A stretch of 64,000 nucleotides of DNA from CAYGZL01 sp964354345 (GTDB lineage: Bacteria; Chloroflexota; Anaerolineae; Anaerolineales; UBA4823). Each line of letters begins with the position of its first letter. The first letter of the stretch is position 1. The DNA lies in assembly GCA_964354345.1 (NCBI GenBank), contig CAYGZL010000018.1, forward strand, positions 19,996 through 83,995, written 5' to 3'. The position numbers were made by a program, and so were the translations under genes. Shown here in pieces: positions 51,354 through 60,198 of this stretch. Below the pieces are notes generated by a model. The model did no database searches. It saw only the letters and a program-made list of their open reading frames with translations, and was not told the origin of the DNA.

Positions 51354-51467
51354 TTATCCCTGTCGCTGCTTATGCTTTGGATTTTCACAAATAACAAACA
51401 ACACGCCTTTGCGTTTAACAATCCTACACTTTGCGCAGCGCTTCTTTATCGAAGATGATACTTTCAT
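51354..51467 (-). CDS. rpmJ: 50S ribosomal protein L36 (zinc-binding form)
   Basis: A 37-residue gene, the smallest in the cluster. The product MKVSSSIKKRCAKCRIVKRK continues GVLFVICENPKHKQRQG. The zinc ligands C11, C14, C27 and H32 are all present. AGGAG lies about ten bases before the ATG. Directly upstream one would expect infA, but only about 105 non-coding bases separate it from map. Confidence 0.96.
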   Translation of the reverse strand: MKVSSSIKKRCAKCRIVKRKGVLFVICENPKHKQRQG

Positions 51468-51572
51468 AATAACGTTCTCCTCTTGTTGAGGGAGGTAATA
51501 CACCTACCCCACATCTGGTTCAATCCAGACAAAGCGATTATTATACCTGCTCTTCTCATATTCGTCCAGTCC

Positions 51573-52343
51573 TTAAGGTAAGGTCAGGATCATTGGACCG
51601 GTCGGTGTTACTACAATCGTATGCTCAAAATGAGCTGTGAGCGAGTCGTCCGCAGAAACCACAGTCCAACGATCGGATAAAACACGCGTCTGACCAGTTC
51701 CCACTAATACCATCGGCTCCAAAGCAATCGTCATTCCCGAGCGCAACACCATCCCCTGTCCTGAAGTGCCATAATTAGGCACCTGTGGACCTTCATGCAT
51801 CTGACGGCCAACACCGTGCCCGGTGTACTCCCGTGTCACATGGAATCCTTGACCTTCAACGAAGCGCTGGATGGCAGATGAGATATCGCCAACTCGTCTT
51901 CCGGGATGCATTTCTGCAATCCCGATATAGAGTGCTTGTTCAGTAACCTGCAGCAGACGTTTCGCTTCGGCTGATAATTCGCCTACACCAACTGAAATCG
52001 CTGAGTCACCCACGAAACCTTCTAACAATGTGCCGCAATCCACAGAGACAATATCGCCTTCTTTGAGTTTACGTTTACCCGGTATTCCGTGGACTAACTC
52101 TTCGTTGATACTGACACAGATCGTAGCTGGATATGGATAAGCGCCTGGATAGCCTTTGAAAATAGGTTTGCCTCCGTATTTATGGATCACTTCTTCGGCG
52201 GCAGCATCCAGCTCGGCAGTCATGATCCCCGGACGCACCAGTGCTTGCACTGCAGCTAATGCACGAGCATTTACCCGCCCAGCCTCACGCATCAGCGCGA
52301 GTTCTGCTTCCGTTTTTATCACAACATTCCGATCCCAACCCAT
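51573..52343 (-). CDS. map: methionine aminopeptidase, type I
   Basis: Removes the initiator Met from nascent proteins. The 256 residues contain the five metal ligands in VSVDCGTLLEGFVGDSAISV (two Asp), EYTGHGVGRQMHEGPQVPNYG (His), TIALEPMV (Glu) and TAHFEHTIVV (Glu). No N-terminal zinc finger is present, so it is the short type Ia enzyme. It lies between adk and rpmJ. Confidence 0.97.
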   Translation of the reverse strand: MGWDRNVVIKTEAELALMREAGRVNARALAAVQALVRPGIMTAELDAAAEEVIHKYGGKPIFKGYPGAYPYPATICVSINEELVHGIPGKRKLKEGDIVSVDCGTLLEGFVGDSAISVGVGELSAEAKRLLQVTEQALYIGIAEMHPGRRVGDISSAIQRFVEGQGFHVTREYTGHGVGRQMHEGPQVPNYGTSGQGMVLRSGMTIALEPMVLVGTGQTRVLSDRWTVVSADDSLTAHFEHTIVVTPTGPMILTLP

Positions 52344-52390
52344 GATCCACTCTAACCTGTATCAGTCCTGATCTGTTTAGCTACTCACAA

Positions 52391-53065
52391 TTATGACAGG
52401 TGCGCCAGGGCAGCCAGCATTTCCTTACCGACCTGTTCGATCGGATGAGTGCCATCAATCTCGATCAATGTGCCTGCCTGCCGGTAATACTCAATTAAGG
52501 GCATCGTTTGATCGAGATAAACTCGGATGCGGCGCACAACAGTTTCAACTTTATCATCATCCCGCTGGTAAAGAGCCGATCCATCGAAGTCGCAAATACC
52601 AGCTATTTTTGGGGGATTAAACTTTTCATGGAAGACATGCCCCTGCGCCCGGCAAGTCCAACGGCCCGTCAGGCGCTCAATCAAGACTTGCTCGGGGACA
52701 TTGATATAAGGCACAGCCTCCACCTTACCGCCAAAGCTGGCCAACATCACCGCCAGAGCTTTCGCCTGAGCTGGGGTGCGTGGAAATCCATCCAACAACG
52801 CTCCCTGAAAACAATCCGGTCGAGCTAACCGCTCGCTGATCATGGCAATCGTAATTTCGTCCGGCACCAATTCACCTCGCTCCATATATCCCCTGGCCAG
52901 CTTGCCCAAATCGGTCTGGTTCTTCAAATTCTCGCGGAAAATGTCGCCAGATGAAATGTGAGGCAAGGACATTTTCTCCGAAATAATTTGAGCCTGCGTG
53001 CCTTTGCCCGCGCCGGGTGGGCCCAAAAGAACGATGAACTGGATTTTCTCTGCCATACGCGCCAT
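52391..53065 (-). CDS. adk: adenylate kinase
   Basis: Interconverts ATP, AMP and ADP. The 224 residues have the P-loop FIVLLGPPGAGKGTQAQ, the AMP-binding PHISSGDIFRENL and LLDGFPRTPAQAKAL, and a long-form lid. The lid normally carries a Cys4 or Cys3-Asp zinc site. Here it reads CRAQGHVFH and later CDFDG, so the second ligand is Gln; zinc binding is probably weakened or lost. Start at 53065 gives MARMAEKIQ; ATG 53056 (MAEKIQ) is an alternative. Ten bases after secY. Confidence 0.95.
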   Translation of the reverse strand: MARMAEKIQFIVLLGPPGAGKGTQAQIISEKMSLPHISSGDIFRENLKNQTDLGKLARGYMERGELVPDEITIAMISERLARPDCFQGALLDGFPRTPAQAKALAVMLASFGGKVEAVPYINVPEQVLIERLTGRWTCRAQGHVFHEKFNPPKIAGICDFDGSALYQRDDDKVETVVRRIRVYLDQTMPLIEYYRQAGTLIEIDGTHPIEQVGKEMLAALAHLS

Positions 53066-53074
53066 ACCTTAGAA

Positions 53075-54418
53075 CTAACGGACTAACAAAGCTTCATCAT
53101 AACCGTGTAGTTTCAGATCTGCTTCAATATTGAAGAACAAGTCGCGGACCACACCAACTACGATCAACAAACCCGCCGAAGATACCAACAGCAAGCTGCT
53201 GCTGCTCTGCGCCAGGGGAAAGATCAATCCCAACAGCCAGGGTAAGATAGCCACAAGACCCAGGAATAAAGCCCCCGGCAACGTGATCCGGCTGAGTACT
53301 TTATTTAAGTATTTCTGTGTAGGTGCCCCCCTGGAGACACCCGGAATCTGTGCTCCCACGCGTTTTAGATTCTCACCATAGTTCTGTTGCGAAAACAGGA
53401 CATTCGTATAGAAGAATGTGAATCCTACGACCATGAGGAAGTAGAAAATGTAATAGACATTACTTTGCCCACCAAAGGCATTCGAGATGCCCGTAGCAAT
53501 ACTGGCGACCCAGGTCGTGCTCGAGTTGGTAAAAAAGCTGGCAATGATCGCCGGGAAGGTCAATAAGGATTGGGCGAAGATCAATGGGATCATGCCCGCC
53601 ATGTTGACCATCAGGGGTAGTGTACCCTTCACTGGCATGGACATCCGGTTACCCATCCGCCTGCCCGGGTACATCACCGGCACATTCCGCCGGCCTTGCT
53701 GGATGAACACAATAGCAAAGATAGTCGAGATTGTGATGAGAGCTAAACCGAGCAGTAAGATCCACCAGTTTTGCTGATCGGCCAGGATGCCCCTGATATT
53801 AGCCGGAATACGCGACACGATGCCAGCAAAGATGATCAGTGATAGGCCCTGATTTCGTACGCCAAACTCGGAGATTAACTCGCCTAACCAGATGGCGAAC
53901 ATCGTTCCCGCGGTCATACTTAAAATTACAGCAACCGACGGGATAAAACTAGCACCGGTAAATCCAAAATTCTTGATAACTTGCACCCCGCCCGCTAAAT
54001 TACTAAAAAGATTAATCTGGCCAATGGCATTCAAAGCTGCCATTGGAACAGCCAGGATATAAGTCCATTTTTCCATCCATTTCCGCCCCTCACGCGGGTC
54101 TTCTTCCATGCGCTTCTGCAGAGCAGGGATGATAGGTACCAATAACTGTAAGATAATCTGGGCCGTAATGTAGGGATAAACACCCATGGCCAACACAGAG
54201 AAATTCTGCACCGTGCCGCCCGAGAGCAAGTCGAGAATCCCCACCAGGGTTCCGCCAGCGCCGCCACTTTGCAGAATCTGTTGAATTGCTTCGCGATTCG
54301 CCCCTGGAACCGGGACATGCGAGGCAAAGCGGTAGATCACCAGGATCAACAAGGTGATCAATAGTTTACGGCGGATGTCATGCGCCGCCCAGATATATCG
54401 CCAGGCCGACCGCTTCAT
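53075..54418 (-). CDS. secY: protein translocase subunit SecY
   Basis: Pore subunit of the Sec translocon in the inner membrane. The 447 residues hold ten predicted helices with SecY motifs: FASHVPVPGANREAI, MGVYPYITAQIILQLL near helix 2, NQGLSLIIFAGIVSRIP, the cytoplasmic loop after GRRMGNRMSMPVKGTLP, and PLIFAQSLLTFPAIIA. The position after rplO and before adk is canonical. Confidence 0.98.
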   Translation of the reverse strand: MKRSAWRYIWAAHDIRRKLLITLLILVIYRFASHVPVPGANREAIQQILQSGGAGGTLVGILDLLSGGTVQNFSVLAMGVYPYITAQIILQLLVPIIPALQKRMEEDPREGRKWMEKWTYILAVPMAALNAIGQINLFSNLAGGVQVIKNFGFTGASFIPSVAVILSMTAGTMFAIWLGELISEFGVRNQGLSLIIFAGIVSRIPANIRGILADQQNWWILLLGLALITISTIFAIVFIQQGRRNVPVMYPGRRMGNRMSMPVKGTLPLMVNMAGMIPLIFAQSLLTFPAIIASFFTNSSTTWVASIATGISNAFGGQSNVYYIFYFLMVVGFTFFYTNVLFSQQNYGENLKRVGAQIPGVSRGAPTQKYLNKVLSRITLPGALFLGLVAILPWLLGLIFPLAQSSSSLLLVSSAGLLIVVGVVRDLFFNIEADLKLHGYDEALLVR

Positions 54419-54437
54419 TTTTCAGGCTCCTATCGCA

Positions 54438-54890
54438 TTACTCAATAATTTCCACACTACCGCCAGCCGCTTCGATCTTGACCTTAGCGCCTTCACTGAC
54501 ACGGTGGACACGCACCTTGAGCGGTACATCGACTGTACCTCGACCCAAAATGACCACAGGGTTATCAATTTTCCGCAGCAGACGAGCTCCGGCTAAAGTA
54601 AGGGGGTTTACTTCGCCTTGCGCCGGGAAACCAGCCAACTGGTCCAAATTGACCTCGTTGTATTCAACCTGACCCAGCGGAGTAAAGCCTTCGCCACGCA
54701 TGAACGGTAGCCGCCTGAAGAACGGCAAGTTGCCACCTTGATGGTAGAGACGTGTCCCACCACCAGAGCGTGCATTTTGGCCTTTGGTACCCCGACCAGC
54801 TGTTTTCCCCTGGCCGGCGCCTGGTCCACGACCTACACGTTTACGCGCCTTCTTCGAACCGTCTTGCGGTTTGAGATCGTGTAACTTCAT
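54438..54890 (-). CDS. rplO: 50S ribosomal protein L15
   Basis: Late-assembling large-subunit protein. The 150 residues begin MKLHDLKPQDGSKKARKRVGRG, then the Gly-rich GKTAGRGTKGQNARSGGGTR, FFRRLPFMRGEGF and the C-terminal L15/L18e fold. Between rpmD and secY as usual. Confidence 0.98.
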   Translation of the reverse strand: MKLHDLKPQDGSKKARKRVGRGPGAGQGKTAGRGTKGQNARSGGGTRLYHQGGNLPFFRRLPFMRGEGFTPLGQVEYNEVNLDQLAGFPAQGEVNPLTLAGARLLRKIDNPVVILGRGTVDVPLKVRVHRVSEGAKVKIEAAGGSVEIIE

Positions 54891-54895
54891 AACGA

Positions 54896-55099
54896 TTATC
54901 CTTCTTCCACCTTGACCAGGTGGTTCACCTGATACAGCATACCCCGTAAAGTTGGGGTATCCTCATGCTCTACCGTCTGGTGCAGACGGCGCAGTCCCAA
55001 TGCACGCACAGTCGCTTTATGCCGCTTGGAATAACCGATTGGACTCTTCACCAGGGTAATGCGTACGGTTTTAACCTGAGATAGATCAACCTCAGCCAT
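54896..55099 (-). CDS. rpmD: 50S ribosomal protein L30
   Basis: Small large-subunit protein of 67 residues: VRITLVKSPIGYSKRHKATV, ALGLRRLHQTVEHEDTP and RGMLYQVNHLVKVEE are the full L30 fold. It starts eight bases inside the end of rpsE, so translation is coupled. Confidence 0.97.
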   Translation of the reverse strand: MAEVDLSQVKTVRITLVKSPIGYSKRHKATVRALGLRRLHQTVEHEDTPTLRGMLYQVNHLVKVEEG

Positions 55100-55622
55100 T
55101 TTTCCTCCGCTCCCAGAACGGCGTCACTTCTCTGACTGTTTTCCCGCGCCGTGCTGCCTCTTCCTGAGGCGATTTAAGTTGGTCCAACGCCTGCATCGTC
55201 GCTGTCACAACATTCAACAGATTACTGCTGCCCAAGGATTTGGTCAGGATATCAGAAATCCCTGCCGCTTCCAACACCGCACGTACTCCACCGCCGGCAA
55301 TCACACCAGTACCCGGAGAAGCGGGTTTTAGCAAAACAATCGAACCGGCAACTTTACCGGTCGTTTCATGCGGGATGGTCGTGTTGAAAAGGTTGACCTT
55401 ATGCATATTCTTGCGCGCATATTCCGATGCCTTGCGCATGGCGTCAGGCACCGCATTCGCCTTACCGACACCCACGCCGACACTTCCACGCCGATCACCC
55501 GTCACAACCGTGACGCGGAAAGAAAAACGGCGACCACCCTTCACTACCTTCGCCACCCGGGCGATGTCGACTACGACCTCGTCCAGTTCTGGCGTCATTT
55601 CAGCGAACTCGTACTCAGCCAT
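55092..55622 (-). CDS. rpsE: 30S ribosomal protein S5
   Basis: Small-subunit body protein involved in decoding fidelity. The 176 residues contain VVDIARVAKVVKGGRRFSFRVTVVTGD, GSVGVGVGKANAVPDAMRKA, PHETTGKVAGSIVLLKPASPGTG and GGVRAVLEAAGISDILTKSLGSSN. It overlaps rpmD by eight bases. Confidence 0.98.
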   Translation of the reverse strand: MAEYEFAEMTPELDEVVVDIARVAKVVKGGRRFSFRVTVVTGDRRGSVGVGVGKANAVPDAMRKASEYARKNMHKVNLFNTTIPHETTGKVAGSIVLLKPASPGTGVIAGGGVRAVLEAAGISDILTKSLGSSNLLNVVTATMQALDQLKSPQEEAARRGKTVREVTPFWERRKNG

Positions 55623-55630
55623 ATCTACTC

Positions 55631-55999
55631 CTAGAACTCCAGGCCGCTTTCGCGGGCTGCATCTGCTAGAGCTTTCACACGCCCAATATAGCGGTAACCG
55701 CCACGGTCAAAGACAACCTGTTGAATCCCTTGCGCCCGGGCGCGTTCAGCTAATGCCTTGCCAACCAGACGCGCCTGCTCAGATTTTTTCAAACCTGCCA
55801 TCTTCGGACGCAACTCACTGTCAACTGTCGAAGCAGAAACCAGAGTACGCCCCGCCTCATCGTCAATCACCTGAGCATAAATTTCTGCTACACTGCGAAA
55901 AACATTCAAGCGAGGGCGCGCTGGGGTGCCAGCCACTTTCCGGCGAACTCGCGTGTGCCGATGAACTCGCACAACCGAACGTGATTTTTGACCAGCCAT
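55631..55999 (-). CDS. rplR: 50S ribosomal protein L18
   Basis: Binds 5S rRNA. From ATG 55999 there are 122 residues: RVHRHTRVRRKVAGTPARPRL, FRSVAEIYAQVIDDEAGRTLVSAST, and VVFDRGGYRYIGRVKALADAAREAGLEF-like end. The reading frame is open 99 bases further upstream into rplF, but that part is not L18-like and is rejected. Confidence 0.97.
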   Translation of the reverse strand: MAGQKSRSVVRVHRHTRVRRKVAGTPARPRLNVFRSVAEIYAQVIDDEAGRTLVSASTVDSELRPKMAGLKKSEQARLVGKALAERARAQGIQQVVFDRGGYRYIGRVKALADAARESGLEF

Positions 56000-56003
56000 A
56001 CGC

Positions 56004-56546
56004 TTACACCTTACCTGTCTTACCAGCCTTGCGGCGGATCTTCTCGTCGAGGTACTTAATGCCCTTACCCTTGTAAGGTTCAGGCGGACGGACCTCACGA
56101 ATATTCGCAGCTACCTGACCGACCAGTTCTTTATCAGCTCCCAAAACCTTGACCTGTCGGGTTCGGGTATCCACTTCATAGGTGATGCCCTCTGGAGGCT
56201 TCATGACCACCGGATGAGAAAAACCCACATAGAGCACCAGGTTTTTTCCATCCATTTCGGCGCGATATCCGACGCCGTTGACCTCCAATACTTTCGTGAA
56301 ACCGTCGCTGACACCCATGACCATATTATGGATCAACGCGCGGGTCATCCCATGCAAGGCACGATAGGTACGCTCATCCGAAGGACGCTGAACCTCGATC
56401 CTGCCTTCCAGGAATGCAATGCTCATTGCTGCCGGGAAAGTACGACTCAGTTCACCCTTAGGACCTTTAACGCGTACGCTCGAGCCTATGATCTCCACAT
56501 CCACGCCTTTGGGTATCACCACTGGCGTTCGACCAATTCTAGACAC
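56004..56546 (-). CDS. rplF: 50S ribosomal protein L6
   Basis: Large-subunit protein near the factor-binding site. It starts with GTG at 56546, giving (M)SRIGRTPVVIPKGVDVEI, the family N-terminus, with GGGAGG well placed upstream. The 180 residues include two L6 folds, VMGVSDGFTKVLEVNGVGYRAEMDG and the C-terminal RPPEPYKGKGIKYLDEKIRRKAGK. The longer ATG reading at 56606 lies inside rpsH and is rejected. Confidence 0.97.
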   Translation of the reverse strand: MSRIGRTPVVIPKGVDVEIIGSSVRVKGPKGELSRTFPAAMSIAFLEGRIEVQRPSDERTYRALHGMTRALIHNMVMGVSDGFTKVLEVNGVGYRAEMDGKNLVLYVGFSHPVVMKPPEGITYEVDTRTRQVKVLGADKELVGQVAANIREVRPPEPYKGKGIKYLDEKIRRKAGKTGKV

Positions 56547-56556
56547 GGCAACCTCC

Positions 56557-56970
56557 CTACCAAACCTTACATAGGACTTCACCGCCAACACCCAGTTGGC
56601 GGGCACGCTGCCCAGTCATTACGCCCTTGGGAGTTGAAAGGATAGCGATACCCATCCCGGATAATACCCAGGGAATTTCCAGTTTATTAGTATACACTCG
56701 GCGACCTGGCCTACTGATCCGTTCTAAACCCGTAATCACCGGCTGTCGTTCACGCCGCTCGCCAATATACTTCAACCGAATCCGCAGCACTTTTGAACCG
56801 ACGATTTTTCCATCGACGACTTCAAAGCCACCAATATAACCCTCTTCCTTGAGGATCTTGGCAATGGCCACCTTCATCGTAGAGCTCGGTAAAGCCACCA
56901 AGGTATGACCAGCCATAATCGCATTGCGCATGCGGGTCAACAAATCGCTGATTGGATCAACCACACTCAT
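56557..56970 (-). CDS. rpsH: 30S ribosomal protein S8
   Basis: Central-domain 16S rRNA binder and autogenous repressor of the spc operon in some bacteria. The 137 residues begin MSVVDPISDLLTRMRNAIMAGH and end with the RNA-binding STPKGVMTGQRARQLGVGGEVLCKVW. The extra WVLSGMGIAIL is normal for S8. Confidence 0.98.
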   Translation of the reverse strand: MSVVDPISDLLTRMRNAIMAGHTLVALPSSTMKVAIAKILKEEGYIGGFEVVDGKIVGSKVLRIRLKYIGERRERQPVITGLERISRPGRRVYTNKLEIPWVLSGMGIAILSTPKGVMTGQRARQLGVGGEVLCKVW

Positions 56971-56989
56971 CTCACTTCCCTCCGCTCGG

Positions 56990-57172
56990 TTACCAGGAAG
57001 ATTTCACGACGCCAGGGATCTTGCCTTCGAGGGCTAACTCCCGGAAACAAATCCGGCAAAGCCCAAAGCGACGCATATAGCCCCGCGGACGCCCACAAAT
57101 CTTGCAGCGATTCCGAACACGCTCGGGGTATTTTCGCCGCGTTTCTTTTATCATTAAGCTTTTCTTGGCCAT
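56990..57172 (-). CDS. rpsN: 30S ribosomal protein S14, zinc-binding type
   Basis: The 60-residue short form (type Z): MAKKSLMIKETRRKYPERVR, then NRCKICGRPRGYMRRFGLCRIC with two CxxC zinc pairs, ending VVKSSW. Three bases after rplE. Confidence 0.98.
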   Translation of the reverse strand: MAKKSLMIKETRRKYPERVRNRCKICGRPRGYMRRFGLCRICFRELALEGKIPGVVKSSW

Positions 57173-57175
57173 CGG

Positions 57176-57724
57176 TTATCCTTCTTTCCTGAACGGCATA
57201 CCCAGCATCTGTAACAACTGCCGACCAGCATCATCATTGCGTGCGGTCGTTACAATGCTGACTTCCAGGCCGCGGAGCTTATCAATTTTATCGTACTCGA
57301 TCTCTGGAAAAACCAGTTGTTCCCGCAAGCCCAATGTGTAATTGCCGCGCCCATCGAAAGCATTCGGTGAAATGCCCCGGAAGTCGCGTACGCGCGGCAA
57401 GGCGACATTCATCAAACGGTCCAGGAAGGACCACATCCGGTCACCGCGCAGTGTAACCTTGACCCCAATCGCTCGGCCTTCGCGTAGCTTGAAGGCAGCA
57501 ATGCTTTTACGGGCTTTCATCACCACTGGTTTCTGACCGGTAATTTGGGTCAGGTCGCCAACGGCAGCATCTAGAGCCTTTGCATTATCGAGCGCTTCGC
57601 CCACGCCAATATTAACTACCACCTTGACGATCCGCGGCACTTCCATGATATTCGTCAGGTTGAGTGCCTTCATCAAAGCGGGAACGACCTCATTCTTATA
57701 GCGTTCCTTCAGAACATGTGCCAT
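57176..57724 (-). CDS. rplE: 50S ribosomal protein L5
   Basis: Links 5S rRNA to the large subunit and contacts S13. The 182 residues hold LKERYKNEVVPALMKALN, VPRIVKVVVNIGVGEA, GQKPVVMKARKSIAAFKLREG, ALPRVRDFRGISPNAFDGRGNYTLG and the C-terminal IVTTARNDDAGRQLL. Confidence 0.98.
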   Translation of the reverse strand: MAHVLKERYKNEVVPALMKALNLTNIMEVPRIVKVVVNIGVGEALDNAKALDAAVGDLTQITGQKPVVMKARKSIAAFKLREGRAIGVKVTLRGDRMWSFLDRLMNVALPRVRDFRGISPNAFDGRGNYTLGLREQLVFPEIEYDKIDKLRGLEVSIVTTARNDDAGRQLLQMLGMPFRKEG

Positions 57725-57750
57725 AATTATGCTCCCAAACCATTAACCGA

Positions 57751-58083
57751 TTACTCAATCGGCTCCTGGCATTTCTTGCATACCCTGACAACATCCTCGG
57801 CCTCACGCTGGACACGCACACGACTAACCTTTCCACACTTTGGGCAAACCAGCATGACATTGGAAATGTCAACGGATGCTTCAAACTCAACAACCCCGGG
57901 AGTTAACGGCGAACGACCTTGAGTTTGCACCTGGCGCTTGTGCTTCTTGCGAATGTTCACACCTTGTACAACCACTCGATGTTCGTCCGGCAAGAGTTTG
58001 ATTACTTCACCACGCTTGCCTTTATCCTCATCCCGACCATTGATGATTTCAACTGTATCGCCTTTGCGAATCTTATATCTCAC
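57751..58083 (-). CDS. rplX: 50S ribosomal protein L24
   Basis: Assembly initiator near the exit tunnel. The 110 residues have the KOW motif KIRKGDTVEIINGRDEDKGKRGEVI, VQGVNIRKKHKR, and a C-terminal two-CxxC ribbon (CPKCGKVSRV..CKKCQEPIE). Confidence 0.97.
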   Translation of the reverse strand: MRYKIRKGDTVEIINGRDEDKGKRGEVIKLLPDEHRVVVQGVNIRKKHKRQVQTQGRSPLTPGVVEFEASVDISNVMLVCPKCGKVSRVRVQREAEDVVRVCKKCQEPIE

Positions 58084-58105
58084 AGCACTCGCTCCTGTAT
58101 CAGCC

Positions 58106-58477
58106 CTATAAAACTTCAGGGGCCAATGACACGATCTTCATGAAACCCTTCTCACGCAGTTCGCGTGCAACCGGGCCAAAAATGCGGGTTCCTCTCGGGT
58201 TACTCCCGTCCGACTCCAGGATAACAGCCGCGTTATCATCAAAGCGGATCGTCGAGCCATCCTCCCGTCTCCACTCCTTAGCGCAGCGGACAATCACTGC
58301 ACGAACGATTTCACTCTTCTTAACTGCTCCCTGAGGGGCAGCTGCCTTCACCGTAGCAATGACCACATCGCCAATCCGCCCATAATGGCGGTTTGAACCA
58401 CCCATGACATGGATCACCAGCAGTTCGCGGGCACCTGTATTATCAGCGACCTTTAACCGTGTTTCGTGCTGAATCAT
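58106..58477 (-). CDS. rplN: 50S ribosomal protein L14
   Basis: Intersubunit-bridge protein of 123 residues: MIQHETRLKVADNTGARELL, GDVVIATVKAAAPQGAVKKSEIVRAVIVR and RIFGPVARELREKGFMKIVSLAPEVL are standard L14. Two bases after rpsQ. Confidence 0.98.
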   Translation of the reverse strand: MIQHETRLKVADNTGARELLVIHVMGGSNRHYGRIGDVVIATVKAAAPQGAVKKSEIVRAVIVRCAKEWRREDGSTIRFDDNAAVILESDGSNPRGTRIFGPVARELREKGFMKIVSLAPEVL

Positions 58478-58479
58478 GG

Positions 58480-58752
58480 TTAAATCTCCAGTACGGGTTC
58501 CCCGGCCATTAGAGTATGGCGCAGGATCGACTCAACCACCCAGCGCTTACGGCGAGATAGCGGTTGACTTTCCACAATTTGCACCTGGTCACCGATCTGG
58601 CAACCCATCTCATCATGAGCCATTACTTTCCGGCGACTGTGGACAACTTTCTTATACAACGGATGGCGGTAGGTTCGGCTAATTTCTACCACGACCGTTT
58701 TTTGCATCATATTGCTGGTGACTACACCAGTCATCCGACGACGTTGATTCAT
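58480..58752 (-). CDS. rpsQ: 30S ribosomal protein S17
   Basis: OB-fold 16S rRNA binder of 90 residues: RRMTGVVTSNMMQKTVVVEI, HPLYKKVVHSRRKVMAHDEM and QVQIVESQPLSRRKRWVV. It overlaps rpmC by four bases. Confidence 0.97.
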   Translation of the reverse strand: MNQRRRMTGVVTSNMMQKTVVVEISRTYRHPLYKKVVHSRRKVMAHDEMGCQIGDQVQIVESQPLSRRKRWVVESILRHTLMAGEPVLEI

Positions 58753-58967
58753 TCCTCACCTTCCGAAACAGGCGCGCGTTCATGCTCATGTATGATCGTT
58801 AACATCCGCGCAATCATTCGACGGGTATACCCCAGACGGGTATGATCGGTTAATTCGCCGGTAGCCAACTGGAAGCGCAGGTTCATAAGCTCCTGCCGGG
58901 CATCGTTGATGCGCACGTGGAGTTCATCCAAAGATAAACTGCGAAGATCAACTTTCTCAGCCATCAT
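58749..58967 (-). CDS. rpmC: 50S ribosomal protein L29
   Basis: Two-helix protein at the tunnel exit, 72 residues: LRSLSLDELHVRINDARQEL, MNLRFQLATGELTDHTRL and ARMLTIIHEHE. It overlaps rplP and rpsQ by four bases each. Confidence 0.96.
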   Translation of the reverse strand: MMAEKVDLRSLSLDELHVRINDARQELMNLRFQLATGELTDHTRLGYTRRMIARMLTIIHEHERAPVSEGEE

Positions 58968-59392
58968 TCACCTCCAACCTGGTCATGCCGGCCCACGATC
59001 TTGGTGCGAATCGCCAGCTTATATTGCGCCAGGCGCAACGCTTCTTTGGCAATGTCATCCGGCAAACCACCGCCGATCTCAAACATAATCCGACCTGGAC
59101 GGACAACCGCCACCCAAAACTCAACATTCCCTTTGCCTTTCCCCATCCGGGTTTCCGGAGGTTTTCGCGTTACAGGTTTATCGGGGAATATGCGAATCCA
59201 GAATTTTCCACGCCGGCGCATCGCCCGAGTGATTGTCCGTCGAGCAGCTTCAATCTGGCGCGCGCTAACCCAGCCGGGTTCTAAGGCCTTCAAGCCCCAA
59301 TCCCCAAACATGACATCCGCACCACGTAACGATTTGCCCTTCATGCGCCCGCGCATTTGCTTGCGCCACTTAACACGCTTTGGCATTAACAT
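58964..59392 (-). CDS. rplP: 50S ribosomal protein L16
   Basis: Contacts A-site tRNA. The 142 residues start MLMPKRVKWRKQMRGRMKGK and include FGDWGLKALEPGWVSARQIEAARR, WIRIFPDKPVTRKPPETRMGKGKG and EFWVAVVRPGRIMFEIGG. Confidence 0.98.
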   Translation of the reverse strand: MLMPKRVKWRKQMRGRMKGKSLRGADVMFGDWGLKALEPGWVSARQIEAARRTITRAMRRRGKFWIRIFPDKPVTRKPPETRMGKGKGNVEFWVAVVRPGRIMFEIGGGLPDDIAKEALRLAQYKLAIRTKIVGRHDQVGGE

Positions 59393-59465
59393 AGTTCTTC
59401 ACCTCACGATTTCGTGACCGGCGGTCTTTCACAGTAACAGGAACGCTGTAACTGAAGAACCGCCG

Positions 59466-60143
59466 CTATTGACTCACATAAACGCCCTCAGTCGTCTCAG
59501 CTTTCTCTTCTACCTCAGGCATCGAAGGGCCTTTATAGATCCACACCTTAACCCCGATCCGACCATAAGTGGTCAAGGCTTCGGCTTTACAATAATCAAT
59601 GTCGGCGCGCAGAGTCTGGCGGGGCACGCGACCCTCACGCATATTGACTGTCCGAGCCATTTCCGCGCCGCTCAAACGGCCCGAAACTTCCACACGGATG
59701 CCTTGCCCACCCTGGCGCATGGCCTGCTGGATGGCGCGCTTCATTGCTCTTTGATAGCTAATCCGGCGTTCCAACTGCTCTGCGATATTATGCGCCACCA
59801 GATAAGCATCCAGGTCGGGTGCTTTGATCTCTTTTATCTCAAGATCAATCTTCTTACCTGCTGCAGCTTCCAGACTGGTGCGAATTTTCTTCACATTTTC
59901 TCCGCGCCGACCAATCAAGATACCCGGCTTTGCGGTGTGCACGGTAACTTTCACCTTGCCCGGAAAGCGTTCGACTTCAATACGGGATACACCTGCACGC
60001 GGCGCCTCTTTGCGAACCAATTCGCGCAATGCAAAATCCTGGTGTAGATTGGCGACATAATCCTGGCCTTCTGCATACCAGCGACCTTCCCAGGTCTTGT
60101 TCACCTTCAGGCGAAAACCAATAGGATTGACTTTACGACCCAT
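59466..60143 (-). CDS. rpsC: 30S ribosomal protein S3
   Basis: Head protein at the mRNA entry. The 225 residues show MGRKVNPIGFRLKVNKTWEG, a KH domain (VHTAKPGILIGRRGENVKKI) and the C-terminal GIRVEVSGRLSGAEMARTVNMREGRVPRQTLRADIDY. A 55-base gap separates it from rplV and 73 bases from rplP. Confidence 0.98.
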   Translation of the reverse strand: MGRKVNPIGFRLKVNKTWEGRWYAEGQDYVANLHQDFALRELVRKEAPRAGVSRIEVERFPGKVKVTVHTAKPGILIGRRGENVKKIRTSLEAAAGKKIDLEIKEIKAPDLDAYLVAHNIAEQLERRISYQRAMKRAIQQAMRQGGQGIRVEVSGRLSGAEMARTVNMREGRVPRQTLRADIDYCKAEALTTYGRIGVKVWIYKGPSMPEVEEKAETTEGVYVSQ

Positions 60144-60198
60144 ATGTTCTCCTCAACGGGATCCTTAGTGCGGGTTGGGTTTCTTGCCCAAACCCGTT

